NCBI GenBank assembly: GCA_037441525.1
Contig: JBBISA010000022.1
Coordinates: forward strand, 1 to 56,917
Reading direction: 5' to 3'
Length of the DNA: 56,917 bases
Source: SKVR01 sp037441525
Lineage (GTDB): Bacteria > Bacteroidota > Bacteroidia > Bacteroidales > UBA7960
Shown here: positions 1 to 7,193 of the stretch, piece by piece
Layout of the letters: each line of letters starts with the position of its first letter
How positions within the stretch are numbered: position 1 is the first letter of the stretch
Made by a program: the position numbers and the translations under genes
The notes under the pieces: model-generated
The model's input: only the letters and a program-made list of their open reading frames with translations
The model's database searches: none
What the model was told of the DNA's origin: nothing

Positions 1-6
1 ACATCA

Positions 7-55
7 GGGGGGTCAATATGACCGGATTAGGGGGTCAGTATCACCGGAATAACCA
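7..55. mobile_element. IS21-like element terminus (left edge; body outside window)
   Basis: Two tandem units of the form GGGGGTCA-N6/7-CCGGA(A)T lie at 7-29 and 30-51, followed by AACCA. Tandem repeats of this type are typical of the ends of IS21-family elements in Bacteroidota (family knowledge). The same pattern occurs in the opposite orientation at the other window edge, sharing GATTAGGGGGTCAG and CCGGAATAnCCA. The element body must lie to the left, so no transposase is seen. The insertion ends 17 bp from the toxin stop codon. Confidence 0.6.
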
Positions 56-71
56 CATTCCCGGTTCTTTG

Positions 72-326
72 TTATTTATAAATATCCTTTCTATGCCCCA
101 AATCAACCACATCCACCAATAGTATGTCGTCCTGGATTTCGTAAATAATACGATAATTGGCTACCCGAATGCGAAAAGCATCTCTGCCTTTCAGCTTCCT
201 GTAACCGGCAGGGCGTGGATTATCGGCAAGGTTGTATATTGCTTCCTTGATATTGGAATAATAAGGCTCATTAATATTTTCAAGAGCTTTAATTACTCGT
301 TTCTTTAAGGTTACATTATATGTCAT
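72..326 (-). CDS. RelE/ParE-type toxin of a toxin-antitoxin pair
   Basis: An 84-residue basic protein with the RelE/ParE fold pattern: an N-terminal helical half, then the strand-rich half with GYRKLKG, FRIRVANYRIIYEI and the C-terminal DLGHRKDIY block. Members of this family cleave ribosome-bound mRNA or poison gyrase; which of these applies cannot be told here. The Arg and Tyr residues in the RIRVANYRIIYEI strand and the HR near the C-terminus resemble the catalytic positions of RelE-type mRNA interferases. It follows the antitoxin gene with a one-base TAATG overlap, the usual translational coupling. The gene ends 17 bp from an IS21-like end. Confidence 0.85.
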   Translation of the reverse strand: MTYNVTLKKRVIKALENINEPYYSNIKEAIYNLADNPRPAGYRKLKGRDAFRIRVANYRIIYEIQDDILLVDVVDLGHRKDIYK

Positions 327-526
327 TACTTTGCATTGCGCTTAGCTTCAATCATTTTAAAAGCATCATCAATAGGAATAGAAGGCTCGTTGGATTTTTT
401 GGCCTCGTCAAAAAGCTTTATATCTTCCAACTCTTCTAACTCTTCCAGCATTTTATTGTATTCTTTGATTGGAAGAATAACAGCCAGTTTTTTACCGTGA
501 TCATCGGTTACAAATTGTGTTCTCAT
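326..526 (-). CDS. Antitoxin (Phd/YefM- or RelB-like) of the adjacent RelE/ParE toxin
   Basis: A 66-residue acidic protein. The N-terminal part (about residues 1-30, with AVILPIKEYNKMLEELEELED) resembles the strand-helix DNA-binding part of Phd/YefM antitoxins, and the C-terminal half with DIKLFDEAKKSN is the flexible toxin-binding segment often seen in Bacteroidota pairs. It precedes the toxin and shares a TAATG junction with it. The antitoxin neutralises the toxin and usually autorepresses the pair, though I see no clear operator upstream. Family assignment between Phd and RelB is uncertain. Confidence 0.75.
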   Translation of the reverse strand: MRTQFVTDDHGKKLAVILPIKEYNKMLEELEELEDIKLFDEAKKSNEPSIPIDDAFKMIEAKRNAK

Positions 527-593
527 TACCCATTCATTTACTTCTACCTGAAGTGATTAGAAACTATTTAGAATTTTAATTTAAATTGTATAA

Positions 594-609
594 CAAAAAT
601 ACAAAACTA
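594..609 (-). promoter_or_regulatory. Candidate -7 elements for the toxin-antitoxin pair
   Basis: On the minus strand two adjacent octamers, TAGTTTTG (609-602) and TATTTTTG (601-594), fit the Bacteroidota -7 consensus TAnnTTTG about 70-80 nt before the antitoxin ATG at 526. No good -33 TTTG is seen at the right distance, so this is tentative. Confidence 0.3.
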
Positions 610-801
610 AAGGATTTATAAAAAATGGAATAACCCCCGCTGAGCAGAAATTGCATTTCCGCTCTCTGAATATTACTGAATTTAGCTTCGCTGAGCTCCC
701 TCCGGTCAGTTGTAATTCTGCAAATTTTAATAGCTTTTTAAAACCATGCCATTGAAACAACAAGTAATGCATAAATAGAATCAAAAGCTAAGTATATTCA
801 T

Positions 802-821
802 AAAAACCCGCTAAGAGCGGG
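802..821 (-). terminator. Candidate intrinsic terminator, minus strand
   Basis: The arms CCCGC (807-811) and GCGGG (817-821) with a 5-nt loop are followed on the minus strand by TTTTT (806-802). It would end transcription from the GH94-GH9-msrB unit, about 330 nt beyond the msrB stop. Confidence 0.5.
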
Positions 822-956
822 AATAGTCAAAAACGCAGATGACTTTAGTTATTTCAGCGCACCGGTTTTGCCGGTAATGAAAAATTGATTGATATTATTC
901 TGATAACGTTTGGGATTAAAACCGTTAAAAAATGATTATGGTTTTGCAACAGGTTT

Positions 957-975
957 GGATAATTACAAATTATCC
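957..975. repeat. Small perfect hairpin
   Basis: GGATAATT and AATTATCC form an 8-bp stem with a 3-nt loop. There is no U-run, so a terminator role is not supported. It is one of three hairpins clustered downstream of msrB. Confidence 0.4.
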
Positions 976-985
976 TGTGTTGCGA

Positions 986-1020
986 GCGGCATTTCAAATG
1001 CCGCCCAGCCGGGTTTTTTT
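986..1020 (+). terminator. GC-rich hairpin followed by T-run
   Basis: GCGGCATTT (986-994) and AAATGCCGC (996-1004) form a perfect stem. It is followed on the plus strand by CCAGCCGGG and seven T (1014-1020). This resembles a terminator but no plus-strand gene lies upstream, so it may instead be part of the repeat cluster. Confidence 0.3.
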
Positions 1021-1025
1021 CCTTA

Positions 1026-1075
1026 GCTAAGTCAATAGTTCATTAGATTCCTAATGACTAATGCCGGATAAAAAA
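1026..1075 (-). repeat. Palindromic intergenic repeat, copy 1
   Basis: Read on the minus strand, the 34-nt core (1059-1026) matches 38618-38651 at 30 of 34 positions. Both copies are preceded by a T-run and CCGG, giving about 50 nt of similarity. The core is an imperfect palindrome built on AGTCATTAG and CTAATGAACT. It lies downstream of msrB in non-coding DNA. Confidence 0.6.
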
Positions 1076-1151
1076 ATGCCACATTTTTAGCGCGACATTC
1101 TTTTGCACTTCTGCTGGTAATTATTTCTATAAATAGCAATAATACGGGAAA

Positions 1152-1763
1152 TTATTTGCTGAAACGGGCCAGAAAAACCTCAACAGCCTGTTTTTCTTTT
1201 TCGCTTGCATGTTTTTCAAGATATTCCTTAACCAGGGGCGGGTTCTCTTCGTTTACCCCAACGAATATCATCGATGCACTGTTCATGCAATAGCGAAGCC
1301 CGGTAGGGGGTGGTCCATCATCAAAAACATGGCCCAGGTGCGAGCCGCTCGATGAGTCGATTATTTCGGTGCGTATCATTCCATAAGCAGGATCGCGGCG
1401 GTATAATATTGCGCCTTTTGTAATGGGTTCGAAAAAGCTGGGCCAGCCGCAACTTGAGTCGTACTTGGCATCGGAAGCAAACAAAGGTTGTCCGGTGGCA
1501 GCCGAGTAATAGATGCCGGCATCGGAGGTTTTATAATACTTACCGGTAAAAGGACGTTCTGTTGCTGCCTGTCTTAATACCTGATATTGCATGGGGTCGA
1601 GCATGTCTTGCCATTCGTGCTGGCTGCGCACAATCGGGTATTGGCCTGTATCGTTTGATCGGGCTGATGTATTTCGTGATTCCATATTAGGTGAGTTTTG
1701 GGTATAACTGCATCCCACTGTTGCAAAAAGGGAGAGTAAAAAGGCGACTATTTTCATGTTCAA
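1152..1763 (-). CDS. msrB: Lipoprotein peptide-methionine (R)-S-oxide reductase MsrB
   Basis: The 203-residue protein reduces methionine-R-sulfoxide in proteins. An N-terminal hydrophobic stretch ending in TVGC (Cys18) suggests export as a lipoprotein, so it probably repairs envelope proteins. The MsrB domain covers about residues 45-190: ERPFTGKYY, CGWPSF with Cys105, SHLGHVFDDGP, and the catalytic Cys159 in RYCMNSAS. The two CxxC zinc pairs of E. coli-type MsrB are absent: YYSAATGQPLF and DSSSGSHLGH stand where cysteines would be, as in zinc-free MsrB forms. It lies about 100 bp downstream of the GH9 gene on the same strand and may be read through from that unit. The electron donor is not visible. 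Confidence 0.9.
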   Translation of the reverse strand: MNMKIVAFLLSLFATVGCSYTQNSPNMESRNTSARSNDTGQYPIVRSQHEWQDMLDPMQYQVLRQAATERPFTGKYYKTSDAGIYYSAATGQPLFASDAKYDSSCGWPSFFEPITKGAILYRRDPAYGMIRTEIIDSSSGSHLGHVFDDGPPPTGLRYCMNSASMIFVGVNEENPPLVKEYLEKHASEKEKQAVEVFLARFSK

Positions 1764-1862
1764 TGCAATTTAGCGGTAAAATTTCACATCGGAATATTAC
1801 CATATTCGCCTTTCAAAACGCACTAAAGGATTGTTTTGTTTACCTGATGGTATGCCAGAATT

Positions 1863-3590
1863 CTATTTTGTTGTTAGTGCATCGATTCCGCCGGTAAGGT
1901 ATACAAGGGGTGCATTCCAGTTAATTGCAATTTCGTTGGTAGAATAGCTGCACCAATGGTCAACAAATGATTTTGCCGCGAATCGGTTTCTTTCAATCTC
2001 GGGGGGGCAATCGGCAAAGGTAGCAGTGTTGGGTCCTCCCACAAGGAAACCAGGCACGGGCTCATCGATACCGTCGGCTTCGGAGGGCCTGTGGTGAATG
2101 TTCATCACTTTTTTATGTCCAAACCCGGTAACAAAGCAATACCCGGTTGCATTTCGGCCCAGTATGTAGTCCATGTCGGCAATGGCTGAGTTGAGGAAAT
2201 CTTTGTTTTGAGTTAGCCGGTAAGCATATAGTTTAAGCATTCCTTCATTGGCTACCGATGAGTTGCTACCCCATTCAAAATGGTTGATACTGACTCCATA
2301 GGGTGCTGTTTTTGATGCAGATGTCAGTTCGTTGATAAGGGCAAGAAAATCATCTTTTAACCCTTTTTGTTTTAAAACCGCAGGCAATTCATCAAAATAA
2401 TCAAATAACGACATGAAACCCAGAGCATAAACCTGGTTCCAGGTGGGTACCTGTGGTTTATTGTATTTCTGCAGGATAACATCAAGGTACTTTGTGTTGC
2501 CGGTTGCAAGAAAAAGTTCAGCTGATGCCCAGAAGAATTCATCGTCAAGATTGAAATCACCATAAGCGCCTGTAAAGACATCCTGTGGCTGGCGATAGAT
2601 TACGGTTGGATTTTTCATGGCCCATTCCCATGCAAGTTCGGCTTTTTGAAGGCTTTCTTCCGTAATGTTGCCAATGATTGGGTCATATTCTTTTAGGATG
2701 CGGGAAGCCTGGGCAGCAACAGCAGCAAAATTTAATGCAGCCGCAGTGCTTTTGGCAACTACATAGCGGGTGTCGGTTGCTTCGTGGGGCATTAATACGC
2801 CATCAAAATTCTTGTTGGTCAGTTTATGGTATACTCCGCCATCGTTGGGGTCCTGCATGGTTAGCATCCACCGGTAATTAAACAAGGTTTCGGAAAGCAG
2901 GTCGGGCACTCCGGTGCCGGTTTCGGGAATGTTTACTTCCAGATTGTTGAAATGATTGTGATAATCGGCCAGTGCCCGAAAAAGGGTGTATGTGGTTATT
3001 CCGCTATTCACAATGTATTTGTTGTAATCACCGGCATCGTACCAGCCCAGTGGCGATGATAATTTGAAACCCTCGGGTCGATTTTTGCCTGCTGCCGAAG
3101 CATGTACATATACAAGCGTATCAGGATGTCCTGCCTGCCGGGCCCACTTTCCGCCAAACCGGGGTTCAATTGCCAGGGCAGTCCGATTGTAGTAGAATGC
3201 CTTGAGTGCTGCTTTGCCCACTTCGCGATATGGATTGTCGGAAATGGTAATTTCATACTTCTCCTTTTCGTTGGGTAATAGAATATGGTATGTTCCCGGG
3301 ATTTTTAACTGCGAAAAATCAACCTTCCTTACACTGTCGCCCGACTGCTCCCAGAAAAGGGCTTCCTGTGGCTCAAGGGTTAGCATAGTTCTGCCCCGGT
3401 GATTGATTACCTTAACCAGTTCTACATTTTGAGATACAAGTACCATCTTAGGGCCATGTGTTAAATAGCCCACCTGGTTGTAGAGCAGGTTTGAGCCATT
3501 GTAGGTATAATCGTCTGATTTTTCTGTACAACCGCTGATCATAGAAATTAGGGTGATTAGGGTGAAGATGGAAAATAATTGTTTTTGCAT
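1863..3590 (-). CDS. GH9 family cellulase or cellodextrinase, lipoprotein
   Basis: This 575-residue glycoside hydrolase probably cleaves beta-1,4-glucan or cellodextrins at the cell surface or in the periplasm. The signal peptide ends in a lipobox, MISGC, with Cys21. Residues about 35-115 form the Ig-like N-terminal domain common in GH9 enzymes (LLYNQVGY). The (alpha/alpha)6 catalytic domain follows, with GWYDAGDY at 182-189 (catalytic base Asp), HHRPSEADG, and STNEIAINWNAP near the end with the proton donor Glu553. It lies 62 bp downstream of the cellobiose phosphorylase gene on the same strand. The pairing suggests that short glucans are cut outside and cellobiose is phosphorolysed in the cytoplasm. 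Endo or exo mode cannot be decided. Confidence 0.92.
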   Translation of the reverse strand: MQKQLFSIFTLITLISMISGCTEKSDDYTYNGSNLLYNQVGYLTHGPKMVLVSQNVELVKVINHRGRTMLTLEPQEALFWEQSGDSVRKVDFSQLKIPGTYHILLPNEKEKYEITISDNPYREVGKAALKAFYYNRTALAIEPRFGGKWARQAGHPDTLVYVHASAAGKNRPEGFKLSSPLGWYDAGDYNKYIVNSGITTYTLFRALADYHNHFNNLEVNIPETGTGVPDLLSETLFNYRWMLTMQDPNDGGVYHKLTNKNFDGVLMPHEATDTRYVVAKSTAAALNFAAVAAQASRILKEYDPIIGNITEESLQKAELAWEWAMKNPTVIYRQPQDVFTGAYGDFNLDDEFFWASAELFLATGNTKYLDVILQKYNKPQVPTWNQVYALGFMSLFDYFDELPAVLKQKGLKDDFLALINELTSASKTAPYGVSINHFEWGSNSSVANEGMLKLYAYRLTQNKDFLNSAIADMDYILGRNATGYCFVTGFGHKKVMNIHHRPSEADGIDEPVPGFLVGGPNTATFADCPPEIERNRFAAKSFVDHWCSYSTNEIAINWNAPLVYLTGGIDALTTK

Positions 3591-3652
3591 AGCTCTGAAG
3601 ATTTATAAGGTTTAACATCCGAATTATATTCGATTTACCACTTATTTACAGT

Positions 3653-6088
3653 CTATTTGCCCATTATAATCTCCACAAAAACATCTTTACCGGGATCGAA
3701 TGGGATTAGATTAGCAGTATGTTTAATTCCATTAACCAGGGTTGTGTCAACTCCTTTGGATACCCTGTTGGGGTTTTTAACTTTTATGTGGAAAGTAGTG
3801 TCGCGCAATTTTCGGGTAACTTCGAAGCCATTCCAGTCTGGTGGAATACATGGGTCGATAAGCAGACCATTATAATCGGGTTGGATACCCAGTATAAAGC
3901 GGGTAATAGCATAATAATTCCAGGCTGCTGTTCCGGTAAGCCATGAGTTTTTGGCTTCGCCGGGCTTAAAGGCATCCTTGCCTGCAATCATCTGAGAATA
4001 AACGTAAGGTTCTGTTTTATGCAGTTCGCTTATATCTTCAAGATATGAAGGGCAAATTTTTCTGTAATATTCCCATGCACGTTCACCCCGGCCAATCATT
4101 GTTTCGCCAATCATTATCCATGGATTGTTGTGACAGAAAATCCCTGCATTTTCCTTGTAGCCGGCAGGATAGGTTGATATTTCGCCATATTCGATTACGT
4201 AACTGGTAAAGGCCGGATTATTGAGCACGATGCCATATTTGGTATCGAGTCGTTCTTTAACGGCGTCGAGTGCCTTTTCTACCATCCCTTCCTCTTTTCC
4301 GATTTCGGCCATCGAACACCATCCCTGTGATTCAATAAAGATTTTTCCTTCTTCATTTTCCTTGCTTCCAACCTTGCGGCCATAAAAATCATAAGCCCTC
4401 AGGTACCATTCACCATCCCATCCATGTTTCTTAATGCTTTCTTCCATCCGTTTCACATGCACTTCGGCTTCGGCGGCATCGCTGTTTTTGCCGGTAAGGC
4501 GACAGATTTTTGCAAATTCTCTTCCGTACATTACAAATAAACCGGCGATCATGACCGATTCAGCTGTTCCACCTTTCATATTTTCGGTAGTCTGAAACGA
4601 TTCGTTGGGGTTTTTGGAAAAACAGTTCAAATTGAGGCAGTCGTTCCAGTCGGCCCGGCCAATAAGCGGCAAACCATGAGGTCCAAGGTTATTTACCACA
4701 TGATAAAAAGATGCCTTCAGATGCTCAAAGTGAGGTTTGGCGGTGGTTTCATCATTGTCGAAGGGAACCATTTCATCGAGAATTCCAAAGTCGCCGGTTT
4801 CTTTTATATAGTCGGCAGTAGAAAGGATAAGCCAGATAGGGTCGTCGTTGAAATTGCCCCCAATAGCATTGTTGCCCCTTTTGGTAAGGGGCTGGTACTG
4901 GTGATATGCTCCACCATCTTCGAACTGGGTAGAAGCAATGTCAATAATTCTTTCGCGGGCACGAGCCGGAATCTGGTGGACGAAGCCGATTAAATCCTGG
5001 TTTGAATCGCGGAAACCCATGCCACGGCCTATGCCCACCTCGAAATATGATGCTGAGCGCGACATGTTAAAGGTAACCATGCACTGATACTGATTCCAGA
5101 TGTTTACCATCCGGTCAAGTTTTTTATCCCCGCTTTTCAAGGTAAATTTACTGAGCAGATCATCCCAGTATAACCGCAATGCTGCGAAGGCAGTGTTTAC
5201 TTTTTCGACCGTATTAAAACTATCAATAGTTGATTTTGATTTGGTTTTGTTAATTATGTTTTTCGATTCCCATTTTTCGTGGTCTTCATTTTCCACATAC
5301 CCTAAAATAAAGATAAGTTCTCTGGTTTCGCCAGCCCCCAGCTCCATTTCAAGGTAATGTGATGCCACCGGTGACCAGCCATGGGCGTGGGAGTTTCGGG
5401 CACGGCCCTCTGCCACAACCTGGGGCGACGAATACTCATTGTACAACCCCATAAAACTTTCCCTGTCAGTATCATGCCCTTGTATGGGTGTATTTACATG
5501 GTAAAAAGCGTAATGATTCCGACGTTCTTTATACTCAGTTTTGTGGTATATTGTTGAACCATCAATCTCAACCTCACCGGTACTGAGATTGCGCTGAAGG
5601 TTGTTCTGGTCGTCTTCGGCATTCCACAGGCACCATTCAAGAAAAGAAAAAAGTTTGAACGATTTGGGTGCTGATGTTTTATTTGTCAGCCTTACTTTCT
5701 GAACTTCACACCACGATTTTAGCGGAATAAAAAATAATACTTCGGCTTCAAGACCATTTTTTTCTCCCTTAATAAGTGTGTAGCTCAGACCGTGCCGACA
5801 TTCGTAGTGGTCCAATGATGCTTTGACTGGTTTCCAGCCGGGCGACCAGATGGTATCGCCTTCCTTTATATAAAAGTACCTGCCTCCGTTGTCGATGGGA
5901 ACATTGTTGTACCTGTAGCGGGTCAATCTGCGAAACTTTGCATCCTTGTAAAAAGAATATCCGCCGGCAGTATTGGAGATCAGTGAAAAAAAGTCTTCAT
6001 TGCCAAGGTAATTTATCCAGGGCCAGGGGGTTTGAGGGTTGGTAATTACATACTCCCGGAGGGTATCGTCAAAGTATCCGAATTTCAT
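3653..6088 (-). CDS. GH94 cellobiose phosphorylase (cellodextrin phosphorylase possible)
   Basis: This 811-residue cytoplasmic enzyme has no signal peptide. GH94 phosphorylases convert cellobiose plus phosphate to glucose-1-phosphate and glucose. The N-terminal beta-sandwich starts with MKFGYFDDTLREYVI and contains PWPWINYLGNEDFFSLISN, a hallmark of the cellobiose phosphorylase clade. The (alpha/alpha)6 domain contains MGFRDSNQDL and GRADWNDCLNL, whose DWND at 480-483 carries the general acid Asp. The C-terminus has LTGTAAWNYYAITRFILGI, also typical. Its length matches characterised cellobiose phosphorylases. It is the first gene of a unit with GH9 and msrB. No cellobiose permease or SusC/SusD pair lies nearby. 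Two copies of a 17-nt palindrome upstream suggest control by a repressor encoded elsewhere. Confidence 0.93.
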   Translation of the reverse strand: MKFGYFDDTLREYVITNPQTPWPWINYLGNEDFFSLISNTAGGYSFYKDAKFRRLTRYRYNNVPIDNGGRYFYIKEGDTIWSPGWKPVKASLDHYECRHGLSYTLIKGEKNGLEAEVLFFIPLKSWCEVQKVRLTNKTSAPKSFKLFSFLEWCLWNAEDDQNNLQRNLSTGEVEIDGSTIYHKTEYKERRNHYAFYHVNTPIQGHDTDRESFMGLYNEYSSPQVVAEGRARNSHAHGWSPVASHYLEMELGAGETRELIFILGYVENEDHEKWESKNIINKTKSKSTIDSFNTVEKVNTAFAALRLYWDDLLSKFTLKSGDKKLDRMVNIWNQYQCMVTFNMSRSASYFEVGIGRGMGFRDSNQDLIGFVHQIPARARERIIDIASTQFEDGGAYHQYQPLTKRGNNAIGGNFNDDPIWLILSTADYIKETGDFGILDEMVPFDNDETTAKPHFEHLKASFYHVVNNLGPHGLPLIGRADWNDCLNLNCFSKNPNESFQTTENMKGGTAESVMIAGLFVMYGREFAKICRLTGKNSDAAEAEVHVKRMEESIKKHGWDGEWYLRAYDFYGRKVGSKENEEGKIFIESQGWCSMAEIGKEEGMVEKALDAVKERLDTKYGIVLNNPAFTSYVIEYGEISTYPAGYKENAGIFCHNNPWIMIGETMIGRGERAWEYYRKICPSYLEDISELHKTEPYVYSQMIAGKDAFKPGEAKNSWLTGTAAWNYYAITRFILGIQPDYNGLLIDPCIPPDWNGFEVTRKLRDTTFHIKVKNPNRVSKGVDTTLVNGIKHTANLIPFDPGKDVFVEIIMGK

Positions 6089-6198
6089 GGTCTTTTAGTG
6101 TTTGAGTGGATTGAAAATTATACTTTCCAGAGGCTTAAAACCCAATGAGATGATATTTTCTTATTCGGTTTTAATGTGGATTAATTCAAGTTTTAATT

Positions 6199-6215
6199 AG
6201 TGTAATTATAACACT
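6199..6215. promoter_or_regulatory. Palindromic operator candidate, site A
   Basis: AGTGTAATTATAACACT has 5-bp arms AGTGT/ACACT. It differs only in the central three bases from the reverse complement of site B at 6387-6403. It lies 111 bp upstream of the cellobiose phosphorylase start, a plausible repressor site. Confidence 0.5.
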
Positions 6216-6386
6216 ATGCAAAATTGGTTAAATTTAACTGATTTTACAAACAAGTTTTAAAATAAAATGCAGTTACGGTTGTAGCAGCCTGTATGATGCT
6301 TTAATTAAAGGAATATCACTTACCCCTTTTCTTAAAAAAACATTAGTTAAGGATTTCCCTCTACGATAAATCTGAATGAATTTATA

Positions 6387-6403
6387 AGTGTATAAATTAC
6401 ACT
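6387..6403. promoter_or_regulatory. Palindromic operator candidate, site B
   Basis: AGTGTATAAATTACACT has 6-bp arms AGTGTA/TACACT. It matches site A at 14 of 17 positions when reversed. A third half-site, AGTGCAATT, follows at 6418. Two or three spaced copies suggest a looping or cooperative regulator. Confidence 0.5.
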
Positions 6404-6520
6404 ATATCTAATTTTTTAGTGCAATTCAGATTGGGTTTCAGTATGAAAGTATAGTGATGAGATAAGACTGGAATATTTCTAAAAAAAATCATTTTCCATC
6501 AATTCTATCAAAACTTATTT

Positions 6521-6528
6521 TACATTTG
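6521..6528 (+). promoter_or_regulatory. Candidate -7 promoter element of the efflux operon
   Basis: TACATTTG fits the Bacteroidota -7 consensus TAnnTTTG exactly. It would place the transcription start near 6535, at the edge of the operator, with a leader of about 40 nt before the GTG start at 6576. Confidence 0.55.
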
Positions 6529-6535
6529 CCTAAGC

Positions 6536-6564
6536 TTAACCAAATGGTTAAACTAATTGGTTAA
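6536..6564. promoter_or_regulatory. Candidate TetR operator
   Basis: TTAACCA-AA-TGGTTAA (6536-6551) is a perfect inverted repeat, followed by a third half-site TGGTTAA at 6558-6564. It lies between the -7 element and the TetR start codon, where bound repressor would block the operon, so autoregulation is likely. Confidence 0.6.
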
Positions 6565-6575
6565 AATCCTTTGTT

Positions 6576-7190
6576 GTGCCCGACAATATTTTAAATACCG
6601 AGGAGAAAATACTGGAAGCTGCTGCCCAGGAGTTTATTATGAAAGGGAAAGCAGGTGCCCGTATGCAGGAAATTGCCGACAACGCCGGGATTAATAAGGC
6701 ACTTTTGCACTATTATTACCGCTCCAAAGACCTTTTGTTTGAAGCAGTTTTTTCCACAGCTATCAGGAGATTGCTGTTGCCACGGATTCTTCAGGTTATA
6801 GAAAGCGAAACCGATGTGTTTGAACTGATAAGAAAATTTACAGCTATTTATTTGGATGTTCTGAATAACAATCCCAATATTCCGTTTTTCATCATAGAGG
6901 AAATCAACAAGAATCCTCATAGGATGGCCAACATTTTTTTAAAATCGGGCTTACCTGTACAAAAGGTTATTTCACTGATTGAGGAAGCCATTGAGCAAGG
7001 GAAAATCAGACCCATTGAGCCCCGGCAAATAATGGTAAATCTTGTATCTCTAAGTGTTTTCCCTTTTTTGGGTCGCAATTTAATGCAATCGGTACTTTTT
7101 TCAGGCGAAAGAAAAGCTTACGATGCCTTTCTTGATTCCCGGAAAACAGAGGTGGCCGAGTTTATAATCCGTTCCATTAAACCCCATTAG
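6576..7190 (+). CDS. TetR/AcrR family repressor of the efflux operon
   Basis: This 204-residue regulator has an N-terminal TetR helix-turn-helix at about residues 8-55, with MQEIADNAGINKALLHYYYRSKDLLFEAVF as its recognition region. A variable ligand-binding helical domain follows. The start is a GTG at 6576, because no in-frame ATG precedes the conserved helix. It is the first gene of a seven-gene plus-strand unit and ends 3 bp before the TolC-like gene. The gene order matches E. coli cecR-ybhG-ybhF-ybhS-ybhR, where the TetR protein CecR controls an ABC efflux pump; the relationship is inferred from order and motifs. The inducing compound is unknown. Confidence 0.88.
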   Translation: MPDNILNTEEKILEAAAQEFIMKGKAGARMQEIADNAGINKALLHYYYRSKDLLFEAVFSTAIRRLLLPRILQVIESETDVFELIRKFTAIYLDVLNNNPNIPFFIIEEINKNPHRMANIFLKSGLPVQKVISLIEEAIEQGKIRPIEPRQIMVNLVSLSVFPFLGRNLMQSVLFSGERKAYDAFLDSRKTEVAEFIIRSIKPH

Positions 7191-7193
7191 AAA

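Larger units (their letters stand above)
527..1151. other. Gene-poor interval between toxin-antitoxin pair and msrB
   Basis: No convincing gene lies in these 625 bases. What is present is a cluster of inverted repeats (807-821, 957-975, 986-1004) and one copy of a palindromic repeat found again near 38.6 kb. A 67-codon open frame at 581-784 on the minus strand has no recognisable domain and is not accepted as a gene. Confidence 0.6.
6089..6575. other. Divergent regulatory interval between GH94 and TetR genes
   Basis: This 487-bp non-coding region separates divergent genes. It contains two copies of a 17-nt palindrome (6199-6215 and 6387-6403), a related half-site AGTGCAATT (6418-6426), a TGGTTAA half-site (6225-6231), and the TetR-side promoter and operator (6521-6564). 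It is markedly AT-rich. Confidence 0.7.

Noticed and set aside
581..784. 67-codon minus-strand open frame after the toxin-antitoxin pair
   Set aside because: No domain, signal or neighbour support; composition resembles translated intergenic DNA.
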